Origin: Glandiceps talaboti
Lineage: Eukaryota; Hemichordata; Enteropneusta; Spengelidae
Assembly (NCBI RefSeq): GCF_964340395.1
Contig: NC_135551.1
Span: forward strand, 12,610,379-12,674,378
Length of the DNA: 64,000 nt
Direction: 5' to 3'
Notes under the pieces: generated by a model
What the model was told of the DNA's origin: nothing
The model's database searches: none
What the model saw: the letters and a program-made list of their open reading frames with translations, nothing else
Shown here: in pieces, positions 48,098-60,317 of the stretch
Numbering within the stretch: the first letter of the stretch is position 1
Layout of the letters: the number at the start of each line of letters is the position of its first letter
Made by a program: the position numbers and the translations under genes

Positions 48098-49364
48098 GTG
48101 CACGTCCAACTCGGCCCATTTCCAACTCGGCCCACCAACTCGGCCCACCGTCTACCAACTCGGCCCACCAACTCGGCCCACCGTCTGCCAACTCGGCCCA
48201 CCAACTCGGCCCACTCTCTGCCAACTCGGCCCACTCTCTGCCAACTTGACTATAGATATTTTGTCCCCTATTCGTCAATTCGTAAATACTAAGTAGTCAA
48301 GATGTACAACTCGACGTGATTGTAACTTCAAAACCGAAACACTTTGAAATAAACGATTGCGTTTATTACTAACGTATCGCCCACTTCGACACGACATGCA
48401 CTCTAAAATGGGTTGATCTTTTTTTTTATTAATCGTTGGGAAGACGACTGTTGAAATTAAAGTATTTCGTGAAACTTGGCCTGTCCATGGAAGTACAAGG
48501 CGCTTTTACTTCCAAATTGAAAAGTCTGCCCATTTCAAATTTTTGATCATCACTTGAAAATACAGTACTAGTATATCGTTTTATGAAGGCGTTTGACAAC
48601 TGGCACTTAACACCTACTCAATTAGCGTCGCTCATCGTCCTCTCAATTACACAAATAAACAGGAAATGTAGACACCTCCCTGTACCACAGACAAGAAAAT
48701 CCCGTGACTGAAAACACTACTATTACATTTATTTCCGTTCCCAAATAACAATATAACAGTGTAGTTTTTTGGTTGAATATCAGTATTGTGATCAGTTACA
48801 AGATAATTCATCTCAGCATATTAGATGAAAAGGTAGTACGGTGTAGTACATTTCGGAAGGTCAATGGTATCTTACAGTCAATTCATAAAAGATTTCATGA
48901 CACACATGTACCACATCCTGTAAACAGCGCGACACGCCTATCCCCGGCAGAAAGGGGGCATGGAACTAGACTACCCCGGAACCACGCCTCCAAACCCGTA
49001 AGCAGTTGTGATCAGTCACATATCTCAGGAGCACCACCAGCGAAAAATCATGTAAATTTCGATCTCTCATAGCGATGTTCGGGTGAGCCCGTGTCGCGAC
49101 GGGGCATGGATGTATTATATGAATATTACTAGTATTTGATATTATCACGTCATCGACTCAAGACCTTGGCTTTAAATGACACAAACATTTTCGTCATGAC
49201 GTGCGTGGGCCGAGTTGGCATGTAAATGGGCCGAGTTGGCATGTGAATGGGCCGAGTTGGCATGTAAATGGGCCGAGTTGGCATGTGAATGGGCCGAGTT
49301 GGCAATAACGTGGGCCGAGTTGGCGATGGGACGAGTTGGCAATGGGCCGAGTTGGTCCTACCCC
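48098..49364. mobile_element. DNA transposon with minisatellite inverted ends, 9-bp duplication
   Basis: The left end is a short tandem array of CCAACTCGGCCCA (48110-48245). The right end is the same motif inverted, TGGGCCGAGTTGG, repeated at about 49206-49355. The outer flanks carry an identical TTAATAAAG (48089-48097 and 49365-49373), a 9-bp target duplication. The interior, about 950 bp, has no convincing ORF. Tandem-repeat termini with 9-bp duplications recall the Rehavkus/Mutator-like group (inference). It ends 174 bp before the start of the SLC35G-like gene. Confidence 0.82.
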
Positions 49365-49538
49365 TTAATAAAGTCTATGTTCCAATCATACTCCATACAT
49401 CGTCTCATATGCAGTTTATCTCTCTACTACAAGACCGGCTGATCCAAAGTGTTGATAGCGATGTCACATAACGACAGGAGCACCGTCCGCATTTAGCAAC
49501 AATCGGGTACACCCCAGTCAACATGTCATGATCGGATC

Positions 49539-50540
49539 ATGGAGGCAGCATATGGAATATCCCTTGCTTTGGGGTCAGCGTTGAGTTTTAGTTTATCGAT
49601 TCTATTTTGTGTAATGGTGTCATCCCACGGAGTTCCACCTTTCCAACAATCACTTTTGATGTCACTGACAGTTTTTGTCACCTTCCTCCCGATCGTACTC
49701 CTCTCCAAAGTGAAAGTCATCTTCAGTATGAAAGACACATGTTTGTTGATTGGAATTGGTGTAGCTGAAAGTATTGGGTGCATTACATACGTATGTGCGA
49801 TTGCTCGACTTCCAATTGGGGATGTATCGGCAATTACAGCAGGAACGGAGCCTATATTATCAATTATTGGCTCATGGATAATATTTCACGAGAGTTTTAA
49901 ATTCACAGATACGATTGGAGCTGTCATCAGCATTGTCGGTACGTACCTGGTCTGTCAACCGACGTTTTTATTCGATTATGGCCATCTAGGTAAGGGCAGC
50001 AGTGACATGGAATATGAACCCATACCAAATGAACGGAGTATAGGATACGCCTGGGCGTTTGTCGCTGCATTCGGATACGGTGGAGTCATGTTCATTGTGA
50101 GAGGTTTAGGACAAGTGCCTGTTCCCACAAAAGCTCTATATTCGAGTCTTACCTCTTCCTTGATATGCTTGACAGCAATGCCATTTTTCGAAAACATGGT
50201 TTGGGACATCGATTCATCTTGGATGTATCAAGTCACATTGACGTGTGTATTTACCGCTATTGGTCAAGTTACCTTGATTGGCAGTGCACATTTGGAAAGA
50301 TTGGCCACAGTAACAATTCTGATGAATATTGAAGTCCCATTGACGTACATTCTACAAGATTACTTCACAAGCATTAAACCAACAATTGTGCCACTTACTG
50401 GAGCAGCGATTATTTTAGTTGGATCGAGTTTGACATCATTGCAAGCAGTATGGGATAACTGGAAACGATCGCGACAAAATATTTTTGAACATAAACTTGG
50501 TTATGACACTATTGATCAGAATAATTTGGATGACCTGTAA
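49539..50540 (+). CDS. SLC35G-like EamA/DMT-fold transporter, intronless
   Basis: 333 residues in a single exon, with ATG in a good context (GATCATGG). The sequence has about ten hydrophobic segments in two halves. The first half is near residues 5-140, including YGISLALGSALSFSLSILF, a GDVSAITAGTEPILSIIGSW stretch and a GAVISIVGTYLVCQP end. The second half is near 165-310, with ERLATVTILMNIEVPLTYIL and PLTGAAIILVGSSLTSLQ. This is the duplicated EamA layout of the drug/metabolite transporter superfamily. The GDVSAIT--EPI and IMNIEV-type helices are closest, from memory, to SLC35G1-like proteins, whose substrate is unclear. The C-terminal 35 residues are hydrophilic and presumably cytosolic. 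Lack of introns could mean a retrogene. Confidence 0.9.
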   Translation: MEAAYGISLALGSALSFSLSILFCVMVSSHGVPPFQQSLLMSLTVFVTFLPIVLLSKVKVIFSMKDTCLLIGIGVAESIGCITYVCAIARLPIGDVSAITAGTEPILSIIGSWIIFHESFKFTDTIGAVISIVGTYLVCQPTFLFDYGHLGKGSSDMEYEPIPNERSIGYAWAFVAAFGYGGVMFIVRGLGQVPVPTKALYSSLTSSLICLTAMPFFENMVWDIDSSWMYQVTLTCVFTAIGQVTLIGSAHLERLATVTILMNIEVPLTYILQDYFTSIKPTIVPLTGAAIILVGSSLTSLQAVWDNWKRSRQNIFEHKLGYDTIDQNNLDDL

Positions 50541-50748
50541 GTATTATCTTGGTTGTAAATTATAGTTACATTATTGTATCTTACTCCATTTCAACCTTAT
50601 ATACTATAATATTGCCTCTGACAAAAAGATTTGAGTTTGAATGCTGAAGTATAATATTTTTTACAATGAGTATCATCACGTCATGACCACAAAAGGAGCC
50701 GTGGTATTAGTATGATATACAACTCGGCGATCTTGCACCTCGTTGTAT

Positions 50749-50751
<3 letters not shown>

Positions 50752-50798
<47 letters not shown>

Positions 50799-50800
50799 TG

Positions 50801-50865
<65 letters not shown>

Positions 50866-50870
50866 GTCTG

Positions 50871-50905
<35 letters not shown>

Positions 50906-50921
50906 GTCAGCCTGTCTGTCA

Positions 50922-50967
<46 letters not shown>

Positions 50968-51003
50968 GTGTATCTGTCTGTCTGTCTGTCTGTCTGTCTG
51001 TAT
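50752..51003. repeat. (TG)/(TATC)/(TCTG) microsatellite in the transporter 3' region
   Basis: A TG run, a TATC block, then TCTG blocks. It lies between the stop of the SLC35G-like gene and its best AATAAA, so it is probably transcribed. Confidence 0.93.
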
Positions 51004-51164
51004 CTGAGTATGTTTTTTAACCACAGAAGCTTGCAATTGTCCATATTTGTTTACAGATAGTTGTTTCTTGTTTAGTGTTTAATTTCTTTGTTTACAAAAA
51101 TTGTTTATTATTTACTCTTTTGTTTTGCTCTTTAAAACTATATTTTTCCTGCAAGGTGTCATGT

Positions 51165-51170
51165 AATAAA
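51165..51170 (+). terminator. Candidate polyadenylation signal of transporter gene
   Basis: AATAAA in ATGTAATAAAGTAATG, about 625 nt after the stop, followed by T-rich sequence (TTTGTTGTATT). It is the clearest signal downstream of the gene. Confidence 0.5.
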
Positions 51171-52313
51171 GTAATGATTTGAAAATCTTTTGTTGTATTA
51201 TTTCTAAATCAATTTTGAACGCTTTCTTTTTGTTTGTTTATATAAACCAGCTTTACTATGAATACCTTATTAATTATTTCTGAGTTTGTTCTACTGAGCG
51301 CCCGCAATCATTTACCCTTCCTCGATCCCATGGTCTCACCATGTAGTAGATGGGTAGAAGGTCAGTCTGGCCCAAGCTCGATATGTCAGCGAAATACAAA
51401 ATCTGCTAATGTAATCTCAATCAGACATTCGTGGTCTTTCTTGTCCATGAAACTGCAATATTAGCTATCGAATGAATTTTATTTTTAGGTTCACATTAGG
51501 ATCCAAAGATGTGAATCCGTCATTATATTTTTTGTACATTTTTGATTAGTTGTCGTCAGGTTATTTTTCTCCTGACAGCAATTTTCCATCGGTTATGATT
51601 TTTTTTTTCAAAATCACGATGATCCTGTTCTAGAAATCACGTGCACATTTTCACATCGATTTCATATTGATTCTTTCTTTTACTTACTGGGTGCGTTTAA
51701 GAGCAAAACAAATGATTTGTCATTGCTTGGACAGAGGCACATGACATCTCCAAGCACATTTAAAATGTTGCACGTGAAAAACAAAAAAGATGCAGTCGCT
51801 CATATCGGCAAATGCTTTCAGTATTTATTGATGACACAGGACGATTTACACAACTAAGCTATACCATTGCAATAGATAAGATACATTATGATATAGCTTT
51901 ATAACAATTGTATAGCAATTTGACAATTCTAGTTGGGCACATACGTGTAGGACAAGAATGTATGAAAATATGCCGACTTGTCTGCTGAACGGGATGAATG
52001 TTATTGCTATTCACTTATTACCTAGCTTTTCTCAATTCCAATAGCTTATTCTCCATTTCGAGATTGGTATAATCATGTCTCTTTGTCTTTTTTTGTTGAT
52101 GCGTACTTTTGACGTGCAATGAATGTTAATTTCAACATGATCCTCAAGCCAACTTCACAGACATGATTCGAAAGCATCATAATATGAATATTATTTGTCT
52201 TCCGTTCTTGTAATTTTAAGACACTATTAGAATCAGGGATTTACATTTCCATGGATTATTGTATCGATATTCACAAATTTAAAGATTAGATGTTCATCGC
52301 ACTATTTTTGCCT
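51171..52313. other. Intergenic, nothing recognised
   Basis: AT-rich sequence. A 68-codon frame at 51258 has no supporting features. No repeats of note. Confidence 0.55.
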
Positions 52314-52683
52314 TTAAAGTGGCCATACGGATGAGGATTGGGTATTTATTTTGGATTTTTTTTAATTTACAGAACAATTTTAACATGGCTTCCAGGCTTC
52401 CTACTTGAAAAATCAGTGTGTGAAACAAAATAGACACGTCTGTGTTTGTAACTCAATACAGTGCAAAAAGCTAAGAAATGTATTAAAGTGTGTTCATTGT
52501 CTGTGATTGTATGTACAACAACAAACATTTACATATTTATTAATCTTTTGCAATTTATTAAGCTACAAACAAGGGCTTGGCATATGTTGTTTTGCATTTA
52601 TTTTCAAGTAGGAAGCCATGGTATAATTGTTTTATAAATTAAAAATCCAATATACCCATTCCACACCCATATGACCACTTTAA
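52314..52683. mobile_element. TTAA-flanked foldback MITE, copy 2
   Basis: Starts TTAAAGTGGCCATACGGATG and ends CACCCATATGACCACTTTAA. Shared inner arms (ATGGCTTCC, CTACTTGAAAAATCA and inverse GGAAGCCATGGTATAATTG) show it is the same family as 26896-27215. It contains an extra internal segment of about 50 bp. TTAA lies on both sides. Confidence 0.82.
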
Positions 52684-52806
52684 AGTGGAAGAGGGATGGA
52701 ATAAACGTACATCTAGGATATACATTTTGTGAAATGAAGGGTCATAATTATATTATAAATGAAATATTATTGTTTATTTGTATCATTATGAAATGTATCT
52801 CTACCC

Positions 52807-52842
52807 CTTCCATACAACGATAGTCAATACGTTGTATGGAAG
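52807..52842. repeat. Perfect 13-bp hairpin
   Basis: CTTCCATACAACG and CGTTGTATGGAAG flank a 10-nt loop. No neighbouring gene explains it. It could be a tiny foldback insertion like those at 58474 and 60512, but no duplication was found. Confidence 0.55.
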
Positions 52843-54059
52843 TATTCGTCAATGAATTAAAGGACTTCTAAAAGGGGTAAATATAATTTGTCACAGATAA
52901 GTCAGGTTTATTTCTCTGCCTTAACATACTTGCATTGAATACTGCTATCACCTTACATAAGTTTGGGTGATAAAACAGCACCTCGGATACAACATAGCAT
53001 TGAAATCGTGAAAAGAAGGCTTAGCTACACTTGGTATGTGTTCTGCCATCTTGGGGATTTCCTCCAAGTGTTAACGTTTATGGGACTATGTTTTGTGACT
53101 AGTGATGACGTCACATTTACAATCTAGAGTGTCAAGACGGAGAGACTGTGGGAATTGTGATGTCTGTCTGTACATACAGTGGTCCCATAAATCCTTGCAG
53201 CATATTCCCCAAATGGCCAAAAGCATGTAAAGAACATTTACAATTACATTAATTTATTCACCTTGAGCATTGCTGCTCATCAGTAACGTAGTTTCTAATG
53301 TTAGTATTATCTTGTCAAAAGAGCCATCAATATTATAGGAGATCAGTCTTGTTTTGGATCAACATATTATAATTAGCTCTGTCAGACAACTATTGTTCAC
53401 ACCACAATGGTTGGCATGATGCTACATATAGTACCTGTATCTCCATTTACACATTTACCAATAACATAATTTACGAGACATTTCATGTAATATCATGATA
53501 GACATGTTTTGTTCACACAGTAAGCTTAATCTATTTAAATAATGTACTAGGTAGACACTGAGAACAATATGAAATGTGACCTGTGTCATCTGATCATTTG
53601 CCGCGAAGTCTTTTTGGTGACTACACGGATGTTGTTCCAGTTGGTGAAAGTACCACCAAAACTTCACAGTATGATTTAACTGGTCTGTAGATGTCATAAA
53701 CTATTTTAAAGTGGCATAAATACCTCACCTTATGGTAAATCTTAATAGTTAAACATATGGTATTAAAGGTGGTAATATATAAAGGTGGTGTCAGACTATA
53801 AAAAAAATATGTATGTATTTAATTTTGCTGCTACCATATAACTGTATTTTATTAATATCTTCACTGAATGATCTTGATTATGTCCTTTAATAATTAAGAT
53901 CAACTAGTGAACCAGAATCCAACCATTTCTACAAGTAAAAAAGTTCATAGCTTTATTTACCTATTAAATCATCTTTATTTACGGTTGTTTCTGAGGCCGG
54001 GATTAAATGTCTGATGTACTATTATATGTCAGTTTACCAAAAGTATTTTGTTACCTTTC
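52843..54059. other. Intergenic, nothing recognised
   Basis: AT-rich non-coding sequence without clear exons or repeats. Confidence 0.5.
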
Positions 54060-54060
54060 G

Positions 54061-54117
<57 letters not shown>

Positions 54118-54270
54118 GCCTGCCTGCCTGCCTGCCTGTCTGTCTGTCTGTCTGTTTCTGTTTGTTGTGCTGTCTGTCACGCTATCTGTCTGTCTGTCTG
54201 TATGTGTGTTTATGTGTGTGTCTGTGTGTGTGTGTGTCTGTCTGTCTGTCTGTCTGTCTCGCTGTCTGTT

Positions 54271-54338
<68 letters not shown>
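54060..54338. repeat. (TCTG)n microsatellite, interrupted
   Basis: TCTG and GCCT tetranucleotides with a TGTG middle block, about 280 bp. Opposite-strand Asp-Arg-Gln-Thr frames are artefacts. Confidence 0.95.
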
Positions 54339-54339
<1 letters not shown>

Positions 54340-56099
54340 ATATGTATGACTTTTGATACGATATATATAAAGTTGCTGCATCAATTCTAATAACATTTTA
54401 GACATCCTCTATAATGGATTTTGGTAAATAACCCATGAATATTGCTTCATTTGCATGCCTAAATAATGATACTCGGTAATACTTTAAGCTATACCTCAAG
54501 AACGCAAGCTACAAATTTCATATAAACTAGTGCGAGTATATGTCCTGTAAAATGTGCTGATACAGCTTTCATTTTGATTTGACATTAATTTGCATAATTA
54601 TTTGGCAATCGCGCAATTCTTATGTGATGATAATTCATGAAATGATTCTCCAGGACCCTAAGTTACGAAAATACCTTCTTTTTCTGGAGTGATGCCCCCC
54701 CCCCCACCCACCCATTTAAAATTTTTTTTTAGGAATGTGCACTTTAAACCTTATACAATTTGGTACAGACATTTATGATAATGAAGTGCAAATGTATAGA
54801 GCTTGCTGTTGTAACTCTTTATTCAATTAATCATTTTCATAATTTAGAGAAGACGTACTTAATTCCCTTTCACACTTTAAAGCAGTTGAAAGTTCTTGGG
54901 TTGACCTTGAAATAGGCATCTGTGTGGTACGATAATACTAATGAACTTATATCTAAGTGCACTGAATGTTATAGCATAGGCAAGAACAGCTTTGAATTCT
55001 GGTCGGCAAATGGTATAAGTTTATTTATATTCCATGAAGTGTGGGTAAGTATCGAGATTGATGATTCAACAAAATTAGTAGACAGCGATTCGTCGTTGTA
55101 GCATTGACGTCAGGTGTGGCTTAAACGAAATTGCCATAGCGCCCTCAACGACAAATATTTTAGTCTGAGGTACTCGTATTTGACACAAGACACATAACTC
55201 GACCCTAACTTAAGCCCCTGGTCTTTTACATTTTTTTTGGTGGGGGGGGGGGGGGCAGTTTACTTCTATTTCCTTTTTGTATTCATACCTTTACATCATC
55301 TGTGATCACTTTTGAAAAAAAATCGTATTCCAGAGAGAAACCATGTCTTTTTAGACAATTATTTATAGTACGTCTGCATTACGTGTTCGTATTTAATTGT
55401 ATGTATTCATTTACTCCTTTTACACCCAGCTAATGACAAACTCTCACGGAAGTATTATGACCGACGAGTATCTTATCTTAAAAGTATCTTATCTTAAAGT
55501 AATTTTAAAAATTTTAAATCAAAATTAAATAAAATTTCAGCCTACCTACCTATGTGATCGGAAACAACATTTTCATTTTACTTTGCCCAACCGCGTTTAT
55601 AAGCAAAAGAAGCTAGCTAGAACCCGAATTACCGCAATGAAGCACGGGATACTTTGATTGATCGGCCGGATGGTAACTCGATCTAATTGAAATTATAATT
55701 TATGACTCGGTCTTTACTAAAATATATACTAACAAATTGGGGAATTTTTTCAAAGCAAGCTTTGTAACTACTTAATATATCTTGCCTTTATTCTGATTAA
55801 AGAATATTAATTCGAAACGTCAGATAGCGTGTTCCCGTGAATGTCGGATGCCAAAATCACAGATGGTCGTAAGGCAATGGAAATTTAGAGAATAAAACAA
55901 GTTAAAGTAAAATGCGAACCTCCCCCAAGAACCAAATTGTACCCCCCCCCCCCCCCCCCCGCACGATGTAGGTGGTCATGTGGTCAATGGTACACTCCTC
56001 ATTCATGCCTATTAATCATTGGGCTACAATGTTTTATGTGTACTTTACTTTTGAGTCCACTTTTCGAGAGAGCAAAAATGATTCCTAGAAAAAAGACTT
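54339..56099. other. Intergenic, poly-C/G runs only
   Basis: Poly-C at about 54694-54705, poly-G at 55241-55255 and poly-C at 55941-55960. No gene seen. Confidence 0.5.
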
Positions 56100-56362
56100 G
56101 GAGCTGTGTTACAAACAAACAAACAAACAAACAAACAAACAAACAAACAAACAAACAAACAAACAAACAGACAGACAGACAAATTCTGTTTCTACAGGAA
56201 CATAGTTAATTAAACATAACATGCTAGTATATATGCATGTACAGATATGATAAATTATTATAAGTCCTACAGATAGCTATTCACACTCACGCATGTTTGT
56301 TTGTTTGTTTGTTTGTTTGTTTGTTTGTTTGTTTGTTTGTTTGTTTGTTTGTAGCTCTGTTC
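56100..56362. repeat. Foldback with (AAAC)n / (TTTG)n microsatellite arms
   Basis: The left part is GGAGCTGTGTTACAAACAAAC continuing as (AAAC)n to about 56168. The right part is (TTTG)n from about 56296, ending GTTTGTTTGTAGCTCTGTTCC. Both the unique ends and the repeat tracts are inverted. The arms are about 60 bp around a 125-bp centre. Confidence 0.7.
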
Positions 56363-57270
56363 CATGCATATGGCTTCCCGTAGAAGTCAAGCTTCATCCA
56401 CGATCACATCAAATGCCAAATGAGTTATGCAAACGGTATAAATGAGTTTCCCGCTGGCCTGCTGGAATGTTTGGTGTGGATTTTGCTTTACAGTGTGTCA
56501 CAACCTTCTCTTTATTCTAGTAATCAATCTGACATTGTCGAACTCATAAATCACAAACCATAAAATCATAAAATCATAAAATGAATAAATCTTTAATTTA
56601 CCATACAACATATTGTTATAATTGTTGTCAATATCATACTGCTACGGTTCATATACAATAATTATCATCACTTAGTAATCTGCACTTCCAATCAAAAAAT
56701 GATAATGTTTCAATTGTTACAGGAAATTCGAACACATATAGATAACTTGATATTTGTAATCTTCTTCCGCTTAAAAGCAATTAGATCGTGACGTCATCAG
56801 TTCAGTAACCACAGTAACGTTCAAGTGCACTATATTTGACCTCAGACAACAATGTGATTCGCCTACGCCGTATGGTATCTTTCAAATACGTTAAAATAAA
56901 AAACAACTTCCAAAACATTTTCCCACACGTCATACAGTTGTCATGGTGATAAAATATATCCACTCGCGTGCTACATGCTGAGATTTTGTTTATTTATTGT
57001 CTCAAATAAAGTTGACCTAATGATATCATTACTACCACATCATGAGAAGTAATGCAGCCAGCTCATTAAGAACGAGAATTATTCAGTAGTCGCCTTATGA
57101 ATATTTAGTTTTATCGATTCTCAAGTGTATACTACACGGCTTCTACTTAAACGCATAAAATCGAATTTTACATTGCGCCTGCTCGGTTACATCTCTGCTC
57201 AGCTGTTCTTTTCCTGACGAAGGTAGGATTATATCGTTGTTGGTGGGGACGCGAGTGTATCATAGACAAA

Positions 57271-57410
57271 ATGGATAAATTGGGATATACTTCGTATCAT
57301 ACGCCATCGTGGACGGCCAAGGTGCGATCAGCTCTCCACCAATTCACCGATCTTTTCAGCGCCTTTGAGAACTACATAAGCCCTCAGTACCACCATGACC
57401 GGTTGTACAG
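57271..57410 (+). CDS. Alternative first coding exon 1a, membrane protein gene
   Basis: ATG in ACAAAATGG, 46 codons plus two nucleotides, donor GTACAG/GTAAGC. It encodes MDKLGYTSYHTPSWTAKV and ends YISPQYHHDRLY(R). Phase 2 fits the acceptor at 63035/63036, giving Arg then SVQMRLYTL. There is no signal peptide, so it would form an N-terminal cytosolic tail of about 50 residues before the transmembrane helix in exon 2. I do not recognise the protein family. The upstream 100 bp has CpG dinucleotides and no TATA box. Confidence 0.6.
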
Positions 57411-58473
57411 GTAAGCCGAAACATAAACACTTTGCGTCTATTCTCATCACAACCTTAATTTAATAGAACTCAGTGGAATGCCATGGTCCTGAAATTCGAT
57501 TATATTATTTAAATTTGATCGAAATCAAATCGCACTACGTTGCTGCGAATTGTATATGTATTTATTAAATTCGTCCTACGCATTACGGTAGTATTCTAAC
57601 ATATATACAGAACTGTGCTCATCGAGCTGACAACCAGGTCGGAAATCCCTCACGCTCACATGATAAATCATGATGATAATAATCGCAAGCTCACGTAGTA
57701 TAAAAGAAAATTGAGAGAAACATAAAAAACCCACGTGATTACATGACATTAATAGGCTCAGTTCATTATTCTCACACATTTTGTTTTATTATTTTAATAT
57801 TGTCCAAATTATTGATGGCGCACTGCGTAGTATCGTCTTTGTTGTTATCTTATTTGCATATGAATAGACCCACGGCGATTTCAAACACATGCATGGATGT
57901 TTTTTTTCTCACTAATAGAATTATAGACAAACCTCTCCACTGTCTATATGATAGAATCCAAAATACCACATATAAGAGATATCTACCATATTCTACTCGT
58001 CGACATTCTAAACAAACACGATAATAGCACGGATGCTTCTTCGGGTCTTTAAATTGAATTGATTTCAATGCAAGTTAACCATGAATTCAAATGGGAACAA
58101 TGTACATGTCTGATATATTTAACTCGATTTCCACGGTCACGCACTGGTTGTGGTTGTATCGTATCGGAGTAATAAGTCTGTCTCTATAAAGTGATATACT
58201 ACAAATAATGTAATGACGAAATATACCAGCTTTGATGAAAATAGAAAACATATTTTCAAAAAAACATTAGTTCAATACTAAATCAATATAATAATAAAAG
58301 AAACTATCGACTTAACAATCATTGTCAATAGTTCATTCAAGTTCATAGGAAAGCCAAGGATATTATTCACTTTCATGCGATAAAAAATGACTATATTTGA
58401 ATTAAAAATGCTCATTCAGTTAGAGTCATCTAAAAAAACAACAACATAGCGTCACAGTGTTCCATGCGTTGAC

Positions 58474-58501
58474 CATAGACCCTACAGTTGGTGTAGGGTC
58501 T
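58474..58501. mobile_element. 28-bp hairpin insertion with 10-bp duplication
   Basis: TAGACCCTACA and TGTAGGGTCTA form a perfect 11-bp stem around GTTGG. ATGCGTTGAC occurs immediately before the insert (58464-58473) and after it (58502-58511). The last stem base overlaps the right duplication. A related insertion is at 60512-60547. Confidence 0.65.
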
Positions 58502-59159
58502 ATGCGTTGACGAAACAAATTTATATGTAAATAAACCACTGTATGTGTGACAGCAGAGGAAATCTGGACACCAACACACAGAGATCTAAATAATAAACCT
58601 TGGGTGTATTATTATACATACATATACATATATTGTTCAGATACATACACCTAACACAAGGCGAATGAAGTCTGTGCATTTTGACTTTGTATGAAGCCAC
58701 ACTGCATTAATTGCATCGCTAGATAGGCTAATAATGGGATGTGTGCTTTAATTTGACCTCTTTTTTAAAAAAAATATTTGTCGCGTTCATTTTTTTAATA
58801 CGTGATCTACTGAAAATAAAGGTTTAAAAATAGGTATAGCGAAACGGTGACATTCAGAAATAGATAAATTAAAACACAGCATGATTGAATTAGTGAGCCG
58901 AGTCGGTCAAAGCACTTTCATTCAAAATTTGAATAAACACTGTGTCTTTGACCAAGTGGATAAACCATGGTTCTACTTCCATGGATAAACACTGTCAAAG
59001 CTATGTTTATGAACATGCTTATGATTTGAAAGTTACGTGGAATAAATGTCTAGTCTTTGCATTATTGTTTAGAAATATTATTTTTTAATGTTATGACATC
59101 TCTAAATAGCATCATATCATGTGCAATACGATTACGAATCGACTCTTTAATAATGACGC

Positions 59160-59257
59160 AAGCGCTGAGTGCGCATGCGTAAACGTGGCAATCGCCATAT
59201 TGCAGTTCCCTACATTATTGAGTTCCGCTGTACGTTTGTAAGGAGACCGACCTAAAA
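59160..59257 (+). promoter_or_regulatory. Putative TATA-less promoter with NRF1 and YY1-like sites
   Basis: TGCGCATGCGTA (59170-59181) is close to the NRF1 palindrome. CGCCATATTG, about 12 bp further, fits a YY1-type GCCATNTT. Local CpG density is higher than in the surrounding introns and continues to about 59450. No TATA box. It lies directly upstream of the short first exon at 59258. Motif-based only. Confidence 0.5.
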
Positions 59258-59274
59258 ATGGTGATCGCAGAACC
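59258..59274 (+). CDS. Alternative first coding exon 1b, five codons
   Basis: AAAAATGGTGATCGCAGAACC/GTAAGT gives MVIAE plus two nucleotides. Phase 2 matches the acceptor at 63036, giving Pro then SVQMRLYTL. It would replace the 47-residue tail of exon 1a with six residues. The consensus donor, matching phase and promoter-like upstream sequence support it. RNA evidence is lacking here. Confidence 0.55.
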
Positions 59275-60317
59275 GTAAGTACCTAAAAATATACTAGATA
59301 GAGGGTTAAAGATGTATATCATTGTGTGCTGTTCATGAATTAATTGATAGTGAACACGATCCGAGGCAATCCGAATGAAATATCAGGTTTAGTGCGAGAA
59401 GAGCCTCATCGTGTAGAAAGCCAAATCGCTCGGGAATCGGGTAACATGTTATACGAGGCTAATTATTTTACATAGACATGTTGTTTTTTGTAATTGGGAA
59501 ATGCACGTTGATTTCTACAATTTTTCAAGAGGTATGCTCGTAATGTGCAACTGGTAAGGTTTGTTCTTCATATTATAAAGCAACCAGCAAATACAACGAA
59601 GCGACAGAATGTAAACAAAGTTATTTTGGCAACGTGTCTGTCTGGACTTCCGTGTTGATGTTTGTGTTGTCTGGAAGTTGAAACACGTACATGTACATCA
59701 ATCCCCGCATGTATCCGTTGAGTTTGACTCGAAAATACAATTTTACATTTCTATAATTGTTACTAGGTTTTCATTTTTACATGCTCGTTCTGTGTTCAGA
59801 AAAAAACACAGTGTATTCCCAAAACAGAAATAGTAGATGAGATTTTTTTTTAAGTTTGCATCATTTAAAAAATGTACTTGTGTACACTGTGTACTATCGA
59901 CTTTGCTTTTCATTTGTATACGGTACACTATCAGCTTTTTCCTGCAACTCTTCAAATCAAAAATAATATGTAAAAAAAAAAAGCATATAAAATAAGTAAA
60001 TATTATGGTCATATATGAAAAACATTTAAAGTCTTGGAAACGAAATGGCTGCCTACAATATTATATTAGTATTTTAATATGTACACTTTCAAATGATGTG
60101 TTTGACCAAGGTGTTGTTCTTTAACTTCAGTGACTAATTGCATCCAGTTCATAGTTCAACTTTTGTTATGTAAAATATTACAATGATACATATTGCATAT
60201 TTGGATTATAATGTTCACACATTGCCTGAAAATGGTAATAAAGTTTGTCGTTTAGAGTGATATTACATTTATAATAATAGAATTTCAGGAAAAAAATGAG
60301 TCATCAGTTTCACACTT

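Noticed and set aside
48773-49072. 99-codon open frame inside the 48098-49364 transposon
   Set aside because: No transposase signature (no DDE-type blocks or zinc fingers). Length is near chance expectation.
54007-54405. Cys-Leu-Ser-Val and Asp-Arg-Gln-Thr open frames
   Set aside because: Read-through of TCTG repeats on the two strands. The same artefact recurs at 25867-26193 and 50712-51060.
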